DNA of 64,000 bases from assembly GCF_019599265.1 (NCBI RefSeq), contig NZ_JAHZTC010000010.1, positions 62,001-126,000 on the forward strand. Direction: 5' to 3'. Each line of letters begins with the position of its first letter. Positions within the stretch are counted from its first letter, which is position 1. The DNA comes from Pontibacter sp. HSC-14F20. GTDB lineage: Bacteria; Bacteroidota; Bacteroidia; Cytophagales; Hymenobacteraceae. Shown here one piece after another: positions 8,687 to 16,936 of this stretch. Under the pieces are notes generated by a model that had not been told where the DNA came from, made no database searches, and saw only the letters and a list, made by a program, of their open reading frames with translations. Both the position numbers and the translations under genes were made by a program.

Positions 8687-8956
8687 ATAGTTGATTGAAT
8701 AAAAGAATATTTGACAAAGGACAAAAGACCAGTGCAAGTATAGCCCGGCGGGTATCACTCTGCAGGATTCGTCCAAATGTGTATACGCACAAACTCCTGA
8801 TTCCATCCGCTTATACCTGTTTTCTATCGTATCGGCTATATATCAATAATAAAAAAACGTACTTTGTGGCTAACTTAGGTGAGCGCGCTTTGTTATACCG
8901 TGCAGGTAGCTACACAAGCGCAGGGCCACAAAACAAAGCAGATGGAAGTAACTGAT

Positions 8957-10519
8957 ATGAAAATAACGAAGGTGGACTATGCCACCACAGGCGCCTTCTC
9001 CCAGACAATAGCTGATTACCTTGCCCAAAGCGAAAAGCTGCGGACTTTCTACCATCGCTTCCCGACACTGGAGGCCTTTGGTAAGCAGATCGAGGAAAAG
9101 CGATTCACCGAAGTCCAGCGCCATACCTTGTATCAGGCTTTGCTGAAGCAGTATAGTGCTGTTGCCGAAGTTCACCCTGCTGTGCAGCAAAACCTGGAAC
9201 TGTTGCGGCAGCCCAATACCTATACCGTTACTACCGGCCACCAGCTCAATATTTTCACCGGTCCGCTTTATTTTGTGTACAAGATCGTGACGGCTATCAA
9301 CACCTGTCGCCAGCTGAAGGAGCAATACCCGGATGCTAACTTTGTGCCGGTGTACTGGATGGCTACCGAAGACCACGACTTCGCGGAGATAAACCACTTC
9401 AACCTGTTCGGCAATCGCTATACTTGGGAGTCGGACCAAACCGGTGCGGTGGGCCGTTTCTCAACAACTGGTTTGGACAAGGTGCTGGAAGAATTACCGG
9501 AAGCTTTCCCTGTTTTTGAAGAAGCCTACCGCAACAGCAGCACCCTGGCCGATGCAACCCGCGCCATTACGCATGCCCTGTTTGGGGAGTATGGTTTGGT
9601 GAGCATCGACGGTGACGACAAAGAACTGAAGAAGGCACTGCTACCTGTGGTGGAACAAGAACTGACTGAGCAGCTATCGAATAAGTTAGTAGAGGAAACG
9701 AACACACAACTGGAGCAACTTGGGTATAGGCCACAGGTGTTTTCACGCGAGATTAACCTGTTTTACCTGCAGGATGGTATGCGCGAGCGTATTGTGCAGG
9801 AAGGCGATAGGTATAAAGTACTCAACACCGACCTGAGCTTCTCGCAGCAGGAAATACTGCAGGAGGCGCAGCAGCACCCGGAGCGCTTTAGTCCGAATGT
9901 GATTTTGCGCCCGCTCTACGAAGAGATGGTACTGCCGAACCTGGCTTACATTGGCGGTGGAGCCGAAGTGGCGTACTGGTTCCAACTGGGCAAGGTGTTC
10001 GAGGCCCATCAGGTAACTTTCCCGATCATCATGCTGCGCAATTCGGCCCTGTATATCAGCAAGCCTAACGCTACCCGCATGCATAAACTGGGTCTGCAGC
10101 CACTCGACTTGTTTCAGGATTACCAGGAACTCAAAAAGAAACTCTCGTCGCAGCTGCACGAAGCAGAAATTAACTTAGAAACCCAACGCGATGCTGTGTC
10201 GCAAACTTTTAAACAGGTAGAGGAACTAGCCGCAGGTATAGACCCGACTTTGGTGAAAGCCGTAGCGGCCGAACAGCAGAAGGCTATTAACTCTTTGCAG
10301 ATGCTCGAGAAAAAGCTTTCCAAGGCCCGCGACAGCAAGCACGAACAAACCTTTAAGCAGCTCGAGAACCTGAAAGACAAACTCTTCCCGAACGGCAGCC
10401 TGCAGGAGCGTCAGGATAACCTGCTCTCATACCAGACCAATCACCCGAACTTCATACCTGCGCTGGTAGAGGCTTTCGACCCGTTGGAGTTTAAATTCAC
10501 GATACTGGAGGAGGAGTAA
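8957..10519 (+). CDS. bshC: Bacillithiol biosynthesis cysteine-adding enzyme BshC
   Basis: 520-residue putative cysteine ligase for the last step of bacillithiol synthesis (glucosaminyl-malate plus cysteine). Start chosen at ATG 8957 (MKITKVDYATTGAFSQTIADYL), which matches family N-termini, with GGAAG upstream; ATG 8942 is also possible. Diagnostic parts are TVTTGHQLNIFTGPLYFVYKI, PVYWMATEDHDFAEINHFNLF, YIGGGAEVAYWFQLG and a long coiled coil (~375-470). The coiled coil is followed by ERQDNLLSYQTNHPNFI. The stop overlaps the next start (TAATG). No bshA or bshB in the window. Confidence 0.94.
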   Translation: MKITKVDYATTGAFSQTIADYLAQSEKLRTFYHRFPTLEAFGKQIEEKRFTEVQRHTLYQALLKQYSAVAEVHPAVQQNLELLRQPNTYTVTTGHQLNIFTGPLYFVYKIVTAINTCRQLKEQYPDANFVPVYWMATEDHDFAEINHFNLFGNRYTWESDQTGAVGRFSTTGLDKVLEELPEAFPVFEEAYRNSSTLADATRAITHALFGEYGLVSIDGDDKELKKALLPVVEQELTEQLSNKLVEETNTQLEQLGYRPQVFSREINLFYLQDGMRERIVQEGDRYKVLNTDLSFSQQEILQEAQQHPERFSPNVILRPLYEEMVLPNLAYIGGGAEVAYWFQLGKVFEAHQVTFPIIMLRNSALYISKPNATRMHKLGLQPLDLFQDYQELKKKLSSQLHEAEINLETQRDAVSQTFKQVEELAAGIDPTLVKAVAAEQQKAINSLQMLEKKLSKARDSKHEQTFKQLENLKDKLFPNGSLQERQDNLLSYQTNHPNFIPALVEAFDPLEFKFTILEEE

Positions 10520-11100
10520 TGCGAAAAGCTGAGCTGCGAAAAACCATGCTGCAACGCCGCCGGACCCTGTCCGTTGACGAGGTGGCCGTGCGGAGCCAGC
10601 GCATCGCCGATTTGTTTTTCCAGCAGTTTGCGCTAAAAGCGGGGCAGACGGTGCACTTGTTTTTGCCCATCATCAAAAATAATGAGGTAAATACCTGGGC
10701 CATCATTGAGCGGCTGCGGCTGGAGTACCCCGAAGTGCGAGTGGCAGTGCCTGTAACTGATGCTATACAAAACGTGCTCACCCACCATCACCTCACCGAA
10801 GAATCGGTGCTGGTGGAAAATGCCTGGGGTATACCGGAGCCGAAAGATGGGCAGATCATACATGCCAACGAGGTAGACCTGGTGCTGATTCCTTTGCTGG
10901 CTTTTGATAAGCAGGGCCATCGGGTAGGGTATGGCAAGGGTTTCTACGACCGTTTCTTGGCCGAATGCCGCCCTGATGTGGTGAAGATAGGCCTTTCGCT
11001 GGAACCGCCCGTGGAGCACATTGCCGACCCCAACGTATACGACGTGCTACTCGACTTTGCCATTACCCCGCAGGGTGTCTGGCCAGACGCTATACCTTAG
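10519..11100 (+). CDS. 5-formyltetrahydrofolate cyclo-ligase
   Basis: 193 residues. ATP-dependent conversion of 5-formyl-THF to 5,10-methenyl-THF, clearing a dead-end folate. N-terminal KAELRKTMLQRRRTLS is the usual basic helix. The C-terminal VLIPLLAFDKQGHRVGYGKGFYDRFL is the nucleotide-binding signature of the family. Translationally coupled to bshC by the one-base overlap. A bidirectional-looking terminator follows at 11151. Confidence 0.93.
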   Translation: MRKAELRKTMLQRRRTLSVDEVAVRSQRIADLFFQQFALKAGQTVHLFLPIIKNNEVNTWAIIERLRLEYPEVRVAVPVTDAIQNVLTHHHLTEESVLVENAWGIPEPKDGQIIHANEVDLVLIPLLAFDKQGHRVGYGKGFYDRFLAECRPDVVKIGLSLEPPVEHIADPNVYDVLLDFAITPQGVWPDAIP

Positions 11101-11150
11101 TTTTTTCTTGGCGAGTGACTTTCATATGCCCAACATTATTATTCCTAAAC

Positions 11151-11187
11151 AAAAAGCCCTGTTGCATTGCTGCGACAGGGCTTTTTG
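11151..11187. terminator. Bidirectional terminator
   Basis: AAAAAGCCCTGT paired with ACAGGGCTTTTT around a 13-base loop, between convergent genes. A-run and T-run on either side serve both strands. Confidence 0.8.
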
Positions 11188-11206
11188 TAAGTAACGCGGT
11201 TGGCGT

Positions 11207-11524
11207 TTATTTCTTTTTGCCGTTCACCACCTGGCGCAACTGAGATACAGGGCCAAATTCAGCCTGCTCAATTGTTTTGCCGCCGAGGTAAATTTTGCGC
11301 AGCTGCACTTCAACAGGTGCCATGGTGCGGGTCATGTCGGAGCTTACCACTTTGGTGTAAAACTCGCGGGCCTCTACTACAGCGCCACGCTCAAACTGGT
11401 GTCTCGACTCGTTCTTGTTTACGGGCAGACCAGGTATAACCTGATATGTCGTGCACACTACTTCATACTTCGCCTTGAATGGGGTTACTAAAGGCTTCAC
11501 CACTTTCTGTAATAATTTCTTCAT
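11207..11524 (-). CDS. Hypothetical protein, 105 aa
   Basis: Basic, soluble-looking protein (MKKLLQKVVKPLVTPFKAKYEVV) ending QLRQVVNGKKK. No signal peptide, membrane segment or motif that I recognise. It contains one Cys and an EFYTKVVSSDMTRTMAPVEVQL strand-rich section. Upstream (11525-11795) is AT-rich and gene-free; I see no clear promoter there. Function unknown. Confidence 0.55.
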   Translation of the reverse strand: MKKLLQKVVKPLVTPFKAKYEVVCTTYQVIPGLPVNKNESRHQFERGAVVEAREFYTKVVSSDMTRTMAPVEVQLRKIYLGGKTIEQAEFGPVSQLRQVVNGKKK

Positions 11525-11795
11525 TTTGCTTCCTGTTGATTTGCTTTCACTGCTCTAAGACAATGCAAAATAAGACTTAATTCCAGAAATAAAACAATTT
11601 TTGTGGCAGCGCCTGAAAAAAAATTATCGAAATATAAATGTAAGTGTCTGTTTTATACTTTGTTAAGATAAAACATTGTTGTAATGGCCTAAAAATAAGC
11701 AGCTTGGTATAAATCGAAGTTATACAGCATGTGTGCTGTACCTTGGCAACATACTTAACAGGCTACTATAGGATGATTCGCAACTTGCTGATATG

Positions 11796-12335
11796 CTATT
11801 TGTTAGCTTGTTCCAGGGGGTCGGGTGTTACCTGCGTTTTCTGCAGCAGGCGCTCTATGTCCGGTGTTATCTTCTCAGGTTTGGTAATCGGAGCGTAGCG
11901 TTTTACCGGTTTCCCGTTGGCATCGATCAGAAATTTGGTGAAGTTCCATTTCACACGGCTACCCAGCAGACCACCCAGCTCTGATTTCAGGTACTGGAAC
12001 ACCGGGTGGGCGTTGTTGCCGTTTACATCTACTTTTTCCATCACTGGAAAACTCACGCCATAATTGATGAGGCAGCCCTGTTCTATTTCTTCTTTACCGC
12101 CGGGCTCCTGGTTGCCAAACTGGTTGCAAGGGAAGCCAAGAATGACCAAACCCTCGTCTTTGTATTGCTTATAGAGGTTTTCCAGCCCCTCGTACTGAGG
12201 CGTGAATCCGCAATTACTGGCAGTGTTCACCACCAGCACCACTTTCCCCTTAAAGTCTTCCATGTTCACTTTCCTGCCCTGCAATGATGTGGCCGAGAGA
12301 TTATAAAATGGACTATTATTATTTTGATTGTTCAT
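11796..12335 (-). CDS. Glutathione peroxidase family thiol peroxidase
   Basis: 179 residues from ATG 12335 (MNNQNNNSPFYNLSATSL). Peroxidatic Cys42 sits in VVNTASNCGFTPQYEGLE (a Cys, not selenocysteine, enzyme). The other triad elements are present: GFPCNQFGNQEPG and KWNFTKFLID. FPCNQF supplies the second cysteine, so the enzyme is probably reduced by thioredoxin, as most bacterial members are. It detoxifies peroxides in the cytoplasm. The upstream region contains a perfect palindrome of the window's iterated motif (12363-12377). Confidence 0.93.
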   Translation of the reverse strand: MNNQNNNSPFYNLSATSLQGRKVNMEDFKGKVVLVVNTASNCGFTPQYEGLENLYKQYKDEGLVILGFPCNQFGNQEPGGKEEIEQGCLINYGVSFPVMEKVDVNGNNAHPVFQYLKSELGGLLGSRVKWNFTKFLIDANGKPVKRYAPITKPEKITPDIERLLQKTQVTPDPLEQANK

Positions 12336-12362
12336 CGTTCGTTTGGGTATGTTTTCTACTTC

Positions 12363-12377
12363 AGGTATACTATACCT
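12363..12377. repeat. Perfect inverted pair of the iterated motif
   Basis: AGGTATA-C-TATACCT, two copies of the iterated 7-mer head to head around one base, in the 5' region of the glutathione peroxidase gene. It could act as an operator or be a chance fusion of two common motif copies. Confidence 0.5.
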
Positions 12378-12401
12378 CAACCGAAAACGAGGGAAAAAGT
12401 T

Positions 12402-13079
12402 TTATTCGACTGGTCTGATGCCGCGTGTCATTTCGCGTTTTCCCGGAGGGCCTGGCAGGGCTTCAACTTCAAAACCGGCTGCTTTGAGGCTGCGCTTAAA
12501 CGAGCCCTTGGCACAATAGGTAACCAGTACGCCGCCGGGGCGGGTGGCCTGGTATAGCTTGGCAAACATCTGGTCAGACCACAGTTCGGGCTGCTTCTCT
12601 GGAGCAAAGGCATCGAAGTAAATTAGGTCGTAATAGGCGCGCGGTGGCACGAATTCCTCGAGTGTTTCGTGGATCTTTTGCAGCGTAAAGTAGGGGATCA
12701 CATCAACCGGCTCGTTCCAGGGGGCCTGGTGCAAACCCAAAAATGCATCGTGCAGCTCCGGATTCAGGATCACTTGATCAAACTGCAGTTGCTCCACCAC
12801 GTCCATGGTCAGCGGAAACTTCTCCAGCGTATCATATTGGATAAACGCTTTTTGAGCCAACGCAAAAGGGTAGGTGAGAATAGCGTTGAGGCCGGTGCCA
12901 AATCCTACCTCCAGTATTTTGATGTCTTTACGGAGATTAAGCACATACTCCAGTCCATGCTTAATGAAGACATGCTGCGACTCCTGCAAAGCGCCATGCA
13001 CCGAGTGGTAGTGCTCGTTCAATTCGGGCACATACAGGGTGTTGGAGCCGTCTTTGGTCTGCCTGATTTCGAGATGCAT
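12402..13079 (-). CDS. mnmD: tRNA 5-methylaminomethyl-2-thiouridine methyltransferase MnmD
   Basis: 225 residues of the DUF752 SAM-dependent methyltransferase family that completes mnm5s2U34 in the tRNA wobble position. HYHSVHGALQESQHVFIKHG is the family hallmark, and the SAM site is ILEVGFGTGLNAIL. YYDLIYFDAFAPEKQPELWS is the conserved DAFAP motif. It lacks the FAD-dependent MnmC1 half found in gamma-Proteobacteria, which is normal for free MnmD. Confidence 0.9.
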   Translation of the reverse strand: MHLEIRQTKDGSNTLYVPELNEHYHSVHGALQESQHVFIKHGLEYVLNLRKDIKILEVGFGTGLNAILTYPFALAQKAFIQYDTLEKFPLTMDVVEQLQFDQVILNPELHDAFLGLHQAPWNEPVDVIPYFTLQKIHETLEEFVPPRAYYDLIYFDAFAPEKQPELWSDQMFAKLYQATRPGGVLVTYCAKGSFKRSLKAAGFEVEALPGPPGKREMTRGIRPVE

Positions 13080-13252
13080 GATTATTTATTTACTTTACAA
13101 ATGTAAGCAATGCTTTGTCCTGTCCGCAATAAATAATGATTAATGATTAGTGAATAATGGCCGATGCGATGAATACATGTGCACGACCTATTCCTGCATG
13201 GTGATAAAAACCTACCAACTATTTAACAATTCAACAATTTAACCATCTAAAT

Positions 13253-13681
13253 ATGCCCCGCATCAAAGTAGCTATACCTGCACATGTTTCTTTTGAGACC
13301 ACTATACCGGTGCGCATCACAGACCTGAACTACGGTGCCCACCTGGGTAACGATGCTTTGCTCTCTATCCTGCACGAGGCACGACTTCAATTACTCAAGC
13401 ACTTCGGCTATACCGAGCTCGACCTGGGCGGCGCGAGCCTGATCATGGCTGATGTGGCCATCGAGTACAAGGGCGAAGGCTTCTATGGCGATGTGCTGAC
13501 GCTGCGGCTGGCTTTCGGCGATGTGCACAAGTATGGCTTCGATATTACCTACCACGTGCTCAACCAAAACGACAAGGAAGTAGCCCGCGCTAAAACAGGT
13601 ATGCTGTGCTTTAACTACCAGCAACGAAAATTAATGGCCCTGCCCGACGAAGTAAAAGCCCGGATTGAAACTAAAGCCTAA
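13253..13681 (+). CDS. Hotdog-fold acyl-CoA thioesterase
   Basis: 142 residues. VRITDLNYGAHLGNDALLSILHEARLQLLKHFGY has the D-x-N/D-x-x-GH(A)N pattern of 4-hydroxybenzoyl-CoA/YbgC-like thioesterases. GYTELDLGGASLIMADVAIEYKGEGFYGD completes the hotdog fold. Substrate cannot be told. It lies 21 bases upstream of rlmN on the same strand. Confidence 0.82.
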   Translation: MPRIKVAIPAHVSFETTIPVRITDLNYGAHLGNDALLSILHEARLQLLKHFGYTELDLGGASLIMADVAIEYKGEGFYGDVLTLRLAFGDVHKYGFDITYHVLNQNDKEVARAKTGMLCFNYQQRKLMALPDEVKARIETKA

Positions 13682-13690
13682 GTATTTTTG

Positions 13691-13698
13691 TAATTTTG
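13691..13698 (+). promoter_or_regulatory. Possible rlmN promoter -7 element next to the start codon
   Basis: TAATTTTG fits TAnnTTTG and ends four bases before the ATG at 13703. If used, the message would be nearly leaderless. A TTG 23 bases upstream (13665-13667) is the only -33 candidate. Confidence 0.35.
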
Positions 13699-13702
13699 TG
13701 GT

Positions 13703-14776
13703 ATGAATTTGATTGCAGATATACCCGTTTTAACTAAAAAAGACATCCGTAAGCTGTCACTCGACGACTTAAAGGCCTGGCTCGTGGAGCAGGGCGAGAA
13801 AGCGTTTCGTGCCAAACAGGTCTATGAATGGATCTGGAAGCACTCAGCGCAGTCGTTTGAGGAGATGAACAATGTGAGCCTGGCCCTACGCGAAAAGCTG
13901 GACCAGCACTTTGCTATTAACGCCGTGCAAGTGGCTACCAAGCAGATCAGCAACGACGGCACTATCAAATCTGCTTTCAAGCTACACGACGACAACATTG
14001 TGGAAGGTGTGCTTATACCCCACGAGGAACGTAAAACTGCCTGCGTGAGTAGCCAGGTAGGTTGCTCGCTTACCTGCAAGTTCTGCGCTACCGGCTACAT
14101 GGACCGCGTGCGCAACCTCGATGCCGCAGAGATTTATGACCAAGTAGTGCGCATCAACCAGCAAAGCCTGGAGCAGTATGGCCAACCGCTTTCCAACATC
14201 GTGTACATGGGTATGGGCGAGCCGATGCTGAACTATGCCAACGTGATGAAGAGCATCGAGCGCATCACAGCGCACGACGGCCTAGGTATGGCCGCACGAC
14301 GCATTACGGTGAGCACAGCAGGTATAGCCAAAATGATTAAGAAGATGGCCGACGATGGCGTGAAAGCCAACCTGGCCCTGTCGCTGCACGCCGCCAACGA
14401 CGAGAAGCGCAACCAGATTATGCCGATCAACGAAACGAACTCGCTGGAAGCGCTGACTGATGCCCTCAAGCACTTCCATGAAGTGACGGGTCGTAAAGTG
14501 ACTTATGAGTACATCGTATTCCAGAACTTCAACGATACCCTGCAGGATGCCGAAGAACTGTATCGTTTCTCCAAAGTTATACCTTGCAAGATCAACCTGA
14601 TCGAGTATAACCCGATTGAGAACGCTGACTTTAAAAATACTGACGAAGACCGCTGGCAGAACTTCATTTACTACCTCGCCGATCGTGGCGTACAGGTGAA
14701 CGTGCGCCGCAGCCGTGGCAAAGACATCGATGCTGCCTGCGGACAGTTGGCCGTAAAGGAGAAACAGCCCGCTTAA
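13703..14776 (+). CDS. rlmN: 23S rRNA (adenine2503-C2)-methyltransferase RlmN
   Basis: 357-residue radical SAM methyltransferase that methylates C2 of A2503 in 23S rRNA and A37 in some tRNAs. The radical SAM motif is C121-x3-C125-x2-C128 (CSLTCKFC). It also shows ERKTACVSSQVGCS, YMGMGEPMLNY and the methyl-carrying C-terminal cysteine in DIDAACGQL. Length is normal. Followed by a terminator. Confidence 0.96.
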   Translation: MNLIADIPVLTKKDIRKLSLDDLKAWLVEQGEKAFRAKQVYEWIWKHSAQSFEEMNNVSLALREKLDQHFAINAVQVATKQISNDGTIKSAFKLHDDNIVEGVLIPHEERKTACVSSQVGCSLTCKFCATGYMDRVRNLDAAEIYDQVVRINQQSLEQYGQPLSNIVYMGMGEPMLNYANVMKSIERITAHDGLGMAARRITVSTAGIAKMIKKMADDGVKANLALSLHAANDEKRNQIMPINETNSLEALTDALKHFHEVTGRKVTYEYIVFQNFNDTLQDAEELYRFSKVIPCKINLIEYNPIENADFKNTDEDRWQNFIYYLADRGVQVNVRRSRGKDIDAACGQLAVKEKQPA

Positions 14777-14796
14777 GGTATACCTCACACAAATAC

Positions 14797-14832
14797 AAAA
14801 GGCCCCTGCTATACCTGTAGCAGGGGCCTTTT
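14797..14832. terminator. Bidirectional terminator with motif in the loop
   Basis: AAAAGGCCCCTGCTA paired with TAGCAGGGGCCTTTT, 15-bp perfect stem. The six-base loop TACCTG completes a CTATACCTG copy of the iterated motif. Serves convergent rlmN and the YihY gene. Confidence 0.88.
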
Positions 14833-14851
14833 GCTATACCTGAGTTTACGA

Positions 14852-15841
14852 CTAACTAGCTTTGTTAAACCTGCCTTCGGGCCTTGGTCTGCCGCTCGAT
14901 AAGTCGTGCGGGTTGTCGGTGATCTCCTGCTCTCTGAACAGCACGGCATGGGCCTTCGGCCGTATCTCCTGTCCAAACTCAGCGGCATACTGCTGGGTAA
15001 ACTCCGCCCCGAACAGCACGATAAGCGACGAATAATAGATCCAGACTAAAATGACGATAATAGAGCCTGCTGCCCCGTAGGCCGAGCCCGGATCGCTGGT
15101 GCTGATAAACCAACTGATCAGAAATTTGCCGATGGTGAACAGTAGTGCCGTGATCAGAGCGCCTACCCATACATCTCGCCATTTAATAATAGCATCGGGC
15201 AGGTACTTGAAAATGAGTGAAAACAGGGCCGTGATAATGGCAACTGACAGAACGAAGTCCATGGTCTTGATGAGGTAGTAAAGTACATCCGGCGATATGA
15301 ACTGTAGGTAGTTGTCGAAGATGTCACGGAGGTAATCGCTCAGAATAGAGATGACGGCACTCAGCAAGAGCGACACCAGCATCAGCAGGGCGATGCTCAG
15401 CACGATGCCAAATGAGAACAGTCGTACCTTCAGCATCTTCACGATACCGTTTGTTGGCTTCGGCTTCACATTCCAAACCCGGTTCAGTGACTCCTGCAGC
15501 GTTGCAAAAAACGTAGTAGACGCAAAAATAAGCGTGCCTATACCTATCCAGAACGCTATGCCGCCTCCTTCGCTCACAGCCGCATTCTGCACAATGGTCT
15601 CAATGGATTCGGCTGCGCTCGGGCCTATTGCCCCTGAAATCTGATTAGACAGTTCACCAGAGACGGCCTTTTCACCAAAAAAGAACCCAGCCGCCTGTAT
15701 GATGATGACCAGCAGGGGGGGAATAGAGAAAATAGCGTTGAAAGCGAGCGCCGCCGCAAGCATCAGGGAGCCATTATCCAGAAACCCGTTGAAAGTGTTC
15801 TTTGTGAGAGGGAATATAATGCCGGTTATAGATTTCGTCAT
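14852..15841 (-). CDS. YihY/BrkB family inner-membrane protein
   Basis: 329 residues with about six hydrophobic segments. N-terminal AAALAFNAIFSIPPLLVIIIQAAGFFFGE and central STTFFATLQESLNRVWNVKPK are typical of the YihY/virulence factor BrkB family, as is the C-terminal YGAAGSIIVILVWIYYSSLIVLFGAEFTQ. A charged cytoplasmic tail closes it. Formerly misnamed ribonuclease BN; the actual function is unknown. Confidence 0.9.
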   Translation of the reverse strand: MTKSITGIIFPLTKNTFNGFLDNGSLMLAAALAFNAIFSIPPLLVIIIQAAGFFFGEKAVSGELSNQISGAIGPSAAESIETIVQNAAVSEGGGIAFWIGIGTLIFASTTFFATLQESLNRVWNVKPKPTNGIVKMLKVRLFSFGIVLSIALLMLVSLLLSAVISILSDYLRDIFDNYLQFISPDVLYYLIKTMDFVLSVAIITALFSLIFKYLPDAIIKWRDVWVGALITALLFTIGKFLISWFISTSDPGSAYGAAGSIIVILVWIYYSSLIVLFGAEFTQQYAAEFGQEIRPKAHAVLFREQEITDNPHDLSSGRPRPEGRFNKAS

Positions 15842-15903
15842 ATCGCTTTTCTGTATCAGAATAGCTTTTTGATACGGCAGCGATAAATGTTAGGTTGGAA
15901 ATG

Positions 15904-16033
15904 CTAGCGCTTATCGATGGCGTCGGCGAGGTTGCCATGTGCGCTCACAGCAGCCTGTATACCTGCCATGCTCAGGAAAACGTTCTCAAGCACCAGCGGC
16001 CCCGCGCAGCAGCACCGTGGCGGTATCTTGCGC
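15904..16033 (-). pseudogene. Remnant of a second DUF4403 gene (C-terminal ~42 codons, frameshifted)
   Basis: Reading the minus strand toward the stop at 15906-15904 gives LVLENVFLSMAGIQAAVSAH and then GNLADAIDKR. Upstream, in a different frame, comes TATVLLRGA. The intact DUF4403 protein at 16937 ends AVLLRGAVSELALENIYLSP then TGIQAVVNTRGTLTATIDKL. The match is collinear, with a frameshift between the two blocks and no upstream remainder. The lipoprotein gene at 16077 lies between this scrap and the intact gene. Confidence 0.75.
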
Positions 16034-16076
16034 AGGTATAAATCCGTACACGGGAGCGAACGTAAAGTATAGCCCG

Positions 16077-16805
16077 ATGTCGCTACGAAACCTCCTCCAA
16101 CCGTTGTTGCTGTTCCTGCTGCTGTCCGGCTGTGACCAAAGCCCCAACGATAAAGCCAAAAGTATAGCCTCGGAGGTGATGGAAAACATGGGTGGGGAGA
16201 AAGGCTGGAACGACACCCGCTACCTTGCCTGGACTTTCAACGACCAGTACCAGGTGTGGGACAAACACCAGAACCTTTTCCGTTGGGAGCAAGACAGCCT
16301 CGTGGCCATTATCAACATCGACACCAAGGACGGCAAAGTATACGTAGAGGGCCAGGAGCTGCAGAACTCGGAGGAGAAACAGAAGCTGCTGGAGCGCGCC
16401 TATGCCCTCTGGATAAACAACTCCTATTGGCTCGTGATGCCCTTTAAGCTGCAGGACGAGGGCGTAACGCTCCGGTATGTGGGCGAGGAGCAAACCATGG
16501 ATGGGGCCCCTGCCGATGTGCTGGAGATGACCTTTGCCCAGGTTGGCCTCACGCCACAGAACAAATATAAACTATGGGTGGATAAGGAGCAGGGGCTGGT
16601 AGCGCAGTGGGCCTTCTTCCGAAGCGCAGAGGATGCCGAGCCCTCCTTTACCCGGCGCTGGAGCGATTACAAAGACTACGGAAGTATAAAACTGGCCTCC
16701 GACCGCAGCAACTCCCAAGGTGAGTTCAAGCTAACCGACATAGCCGCTCCAGCTGAGGTGCCGGATAGCGTGTTCAGCAGCCCCACGCCAATAGAGAAAC
16801 TTTAG
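16077..16805 (+). CDS. DUF6503-like lipoprotein
   Basis: 242 residues from ATG 16077 (MSLRNLLQPLLLFLLLSGCDQ); the longer open frame to 15939 runs back into the DUF4403 remnant and is not credible. The lipobox LSGC gives lipidation at Cys19. The mature part has VMENMGGEKGWNDTRYLAWTF and VWDKHQNLFRWEQDS, resembling DUF6503 proteins of Bacteroidota. Probably a beta-rich periplasmic or outer-membrane-anchored lipoprotein. Function unknown. Its promoter must lie in or near the pseudogene scar. Confidence 0.7.
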   Translation: MSLRNLLQPLLLFLLLSGCDQSPNDKAKSIASEVMENMGGEKGWNDTRYLAWTFNDQYQVWDKHQNLFRWEQDSLVAIINIDTKDGKVYVEGQELQNSEEKQKLLERAYALWINNSYWLVMPFKLQDEGVTLRYVGEEQTMDGAPADVLEMTFAQVGLTPQNKYKLWVDKEQGLVAQWAFFRSAEDAEPSFTRRWSDYKDYGSIKLASDRSNSQGEFKLTDIAAPAEVPDSVFSSPTPIEKL

Positions 16806-16861
16806 TTCCTTGGGTACAGGGAACAAGGATCATTTTATACTGGTCCGGTACAGAAGAGAAG

Positions 16862-16903
16862 AAACGGGAAGGACTGCCATACCTGGCAGCCCTTCCCGTT
16901 TTT
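16862..16903. terminator. Bidirectional terminator
   Basis: AACGGGAAGG-a-CTGCC paired with GGCAG-c-CCTTCCCGTT; the loop is ATACCT, again part of the iterated motif. Between convergent lipoprotein and DUF4403 genes. Confidence 0.85.
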
Positions 16904-16936
16904 AAAAAGTCTTGTGTCTAAGTCCTGCGTCCGGAA

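Noticed and set aside
15939-16076. N-terminal extension of the DUF6503-like lipoprotein
   Set aside because: It translates the DUF4403 pseudogene on the wrong strand and would bury the lipoprotein signal peptide; ATG 16077 is the real start.
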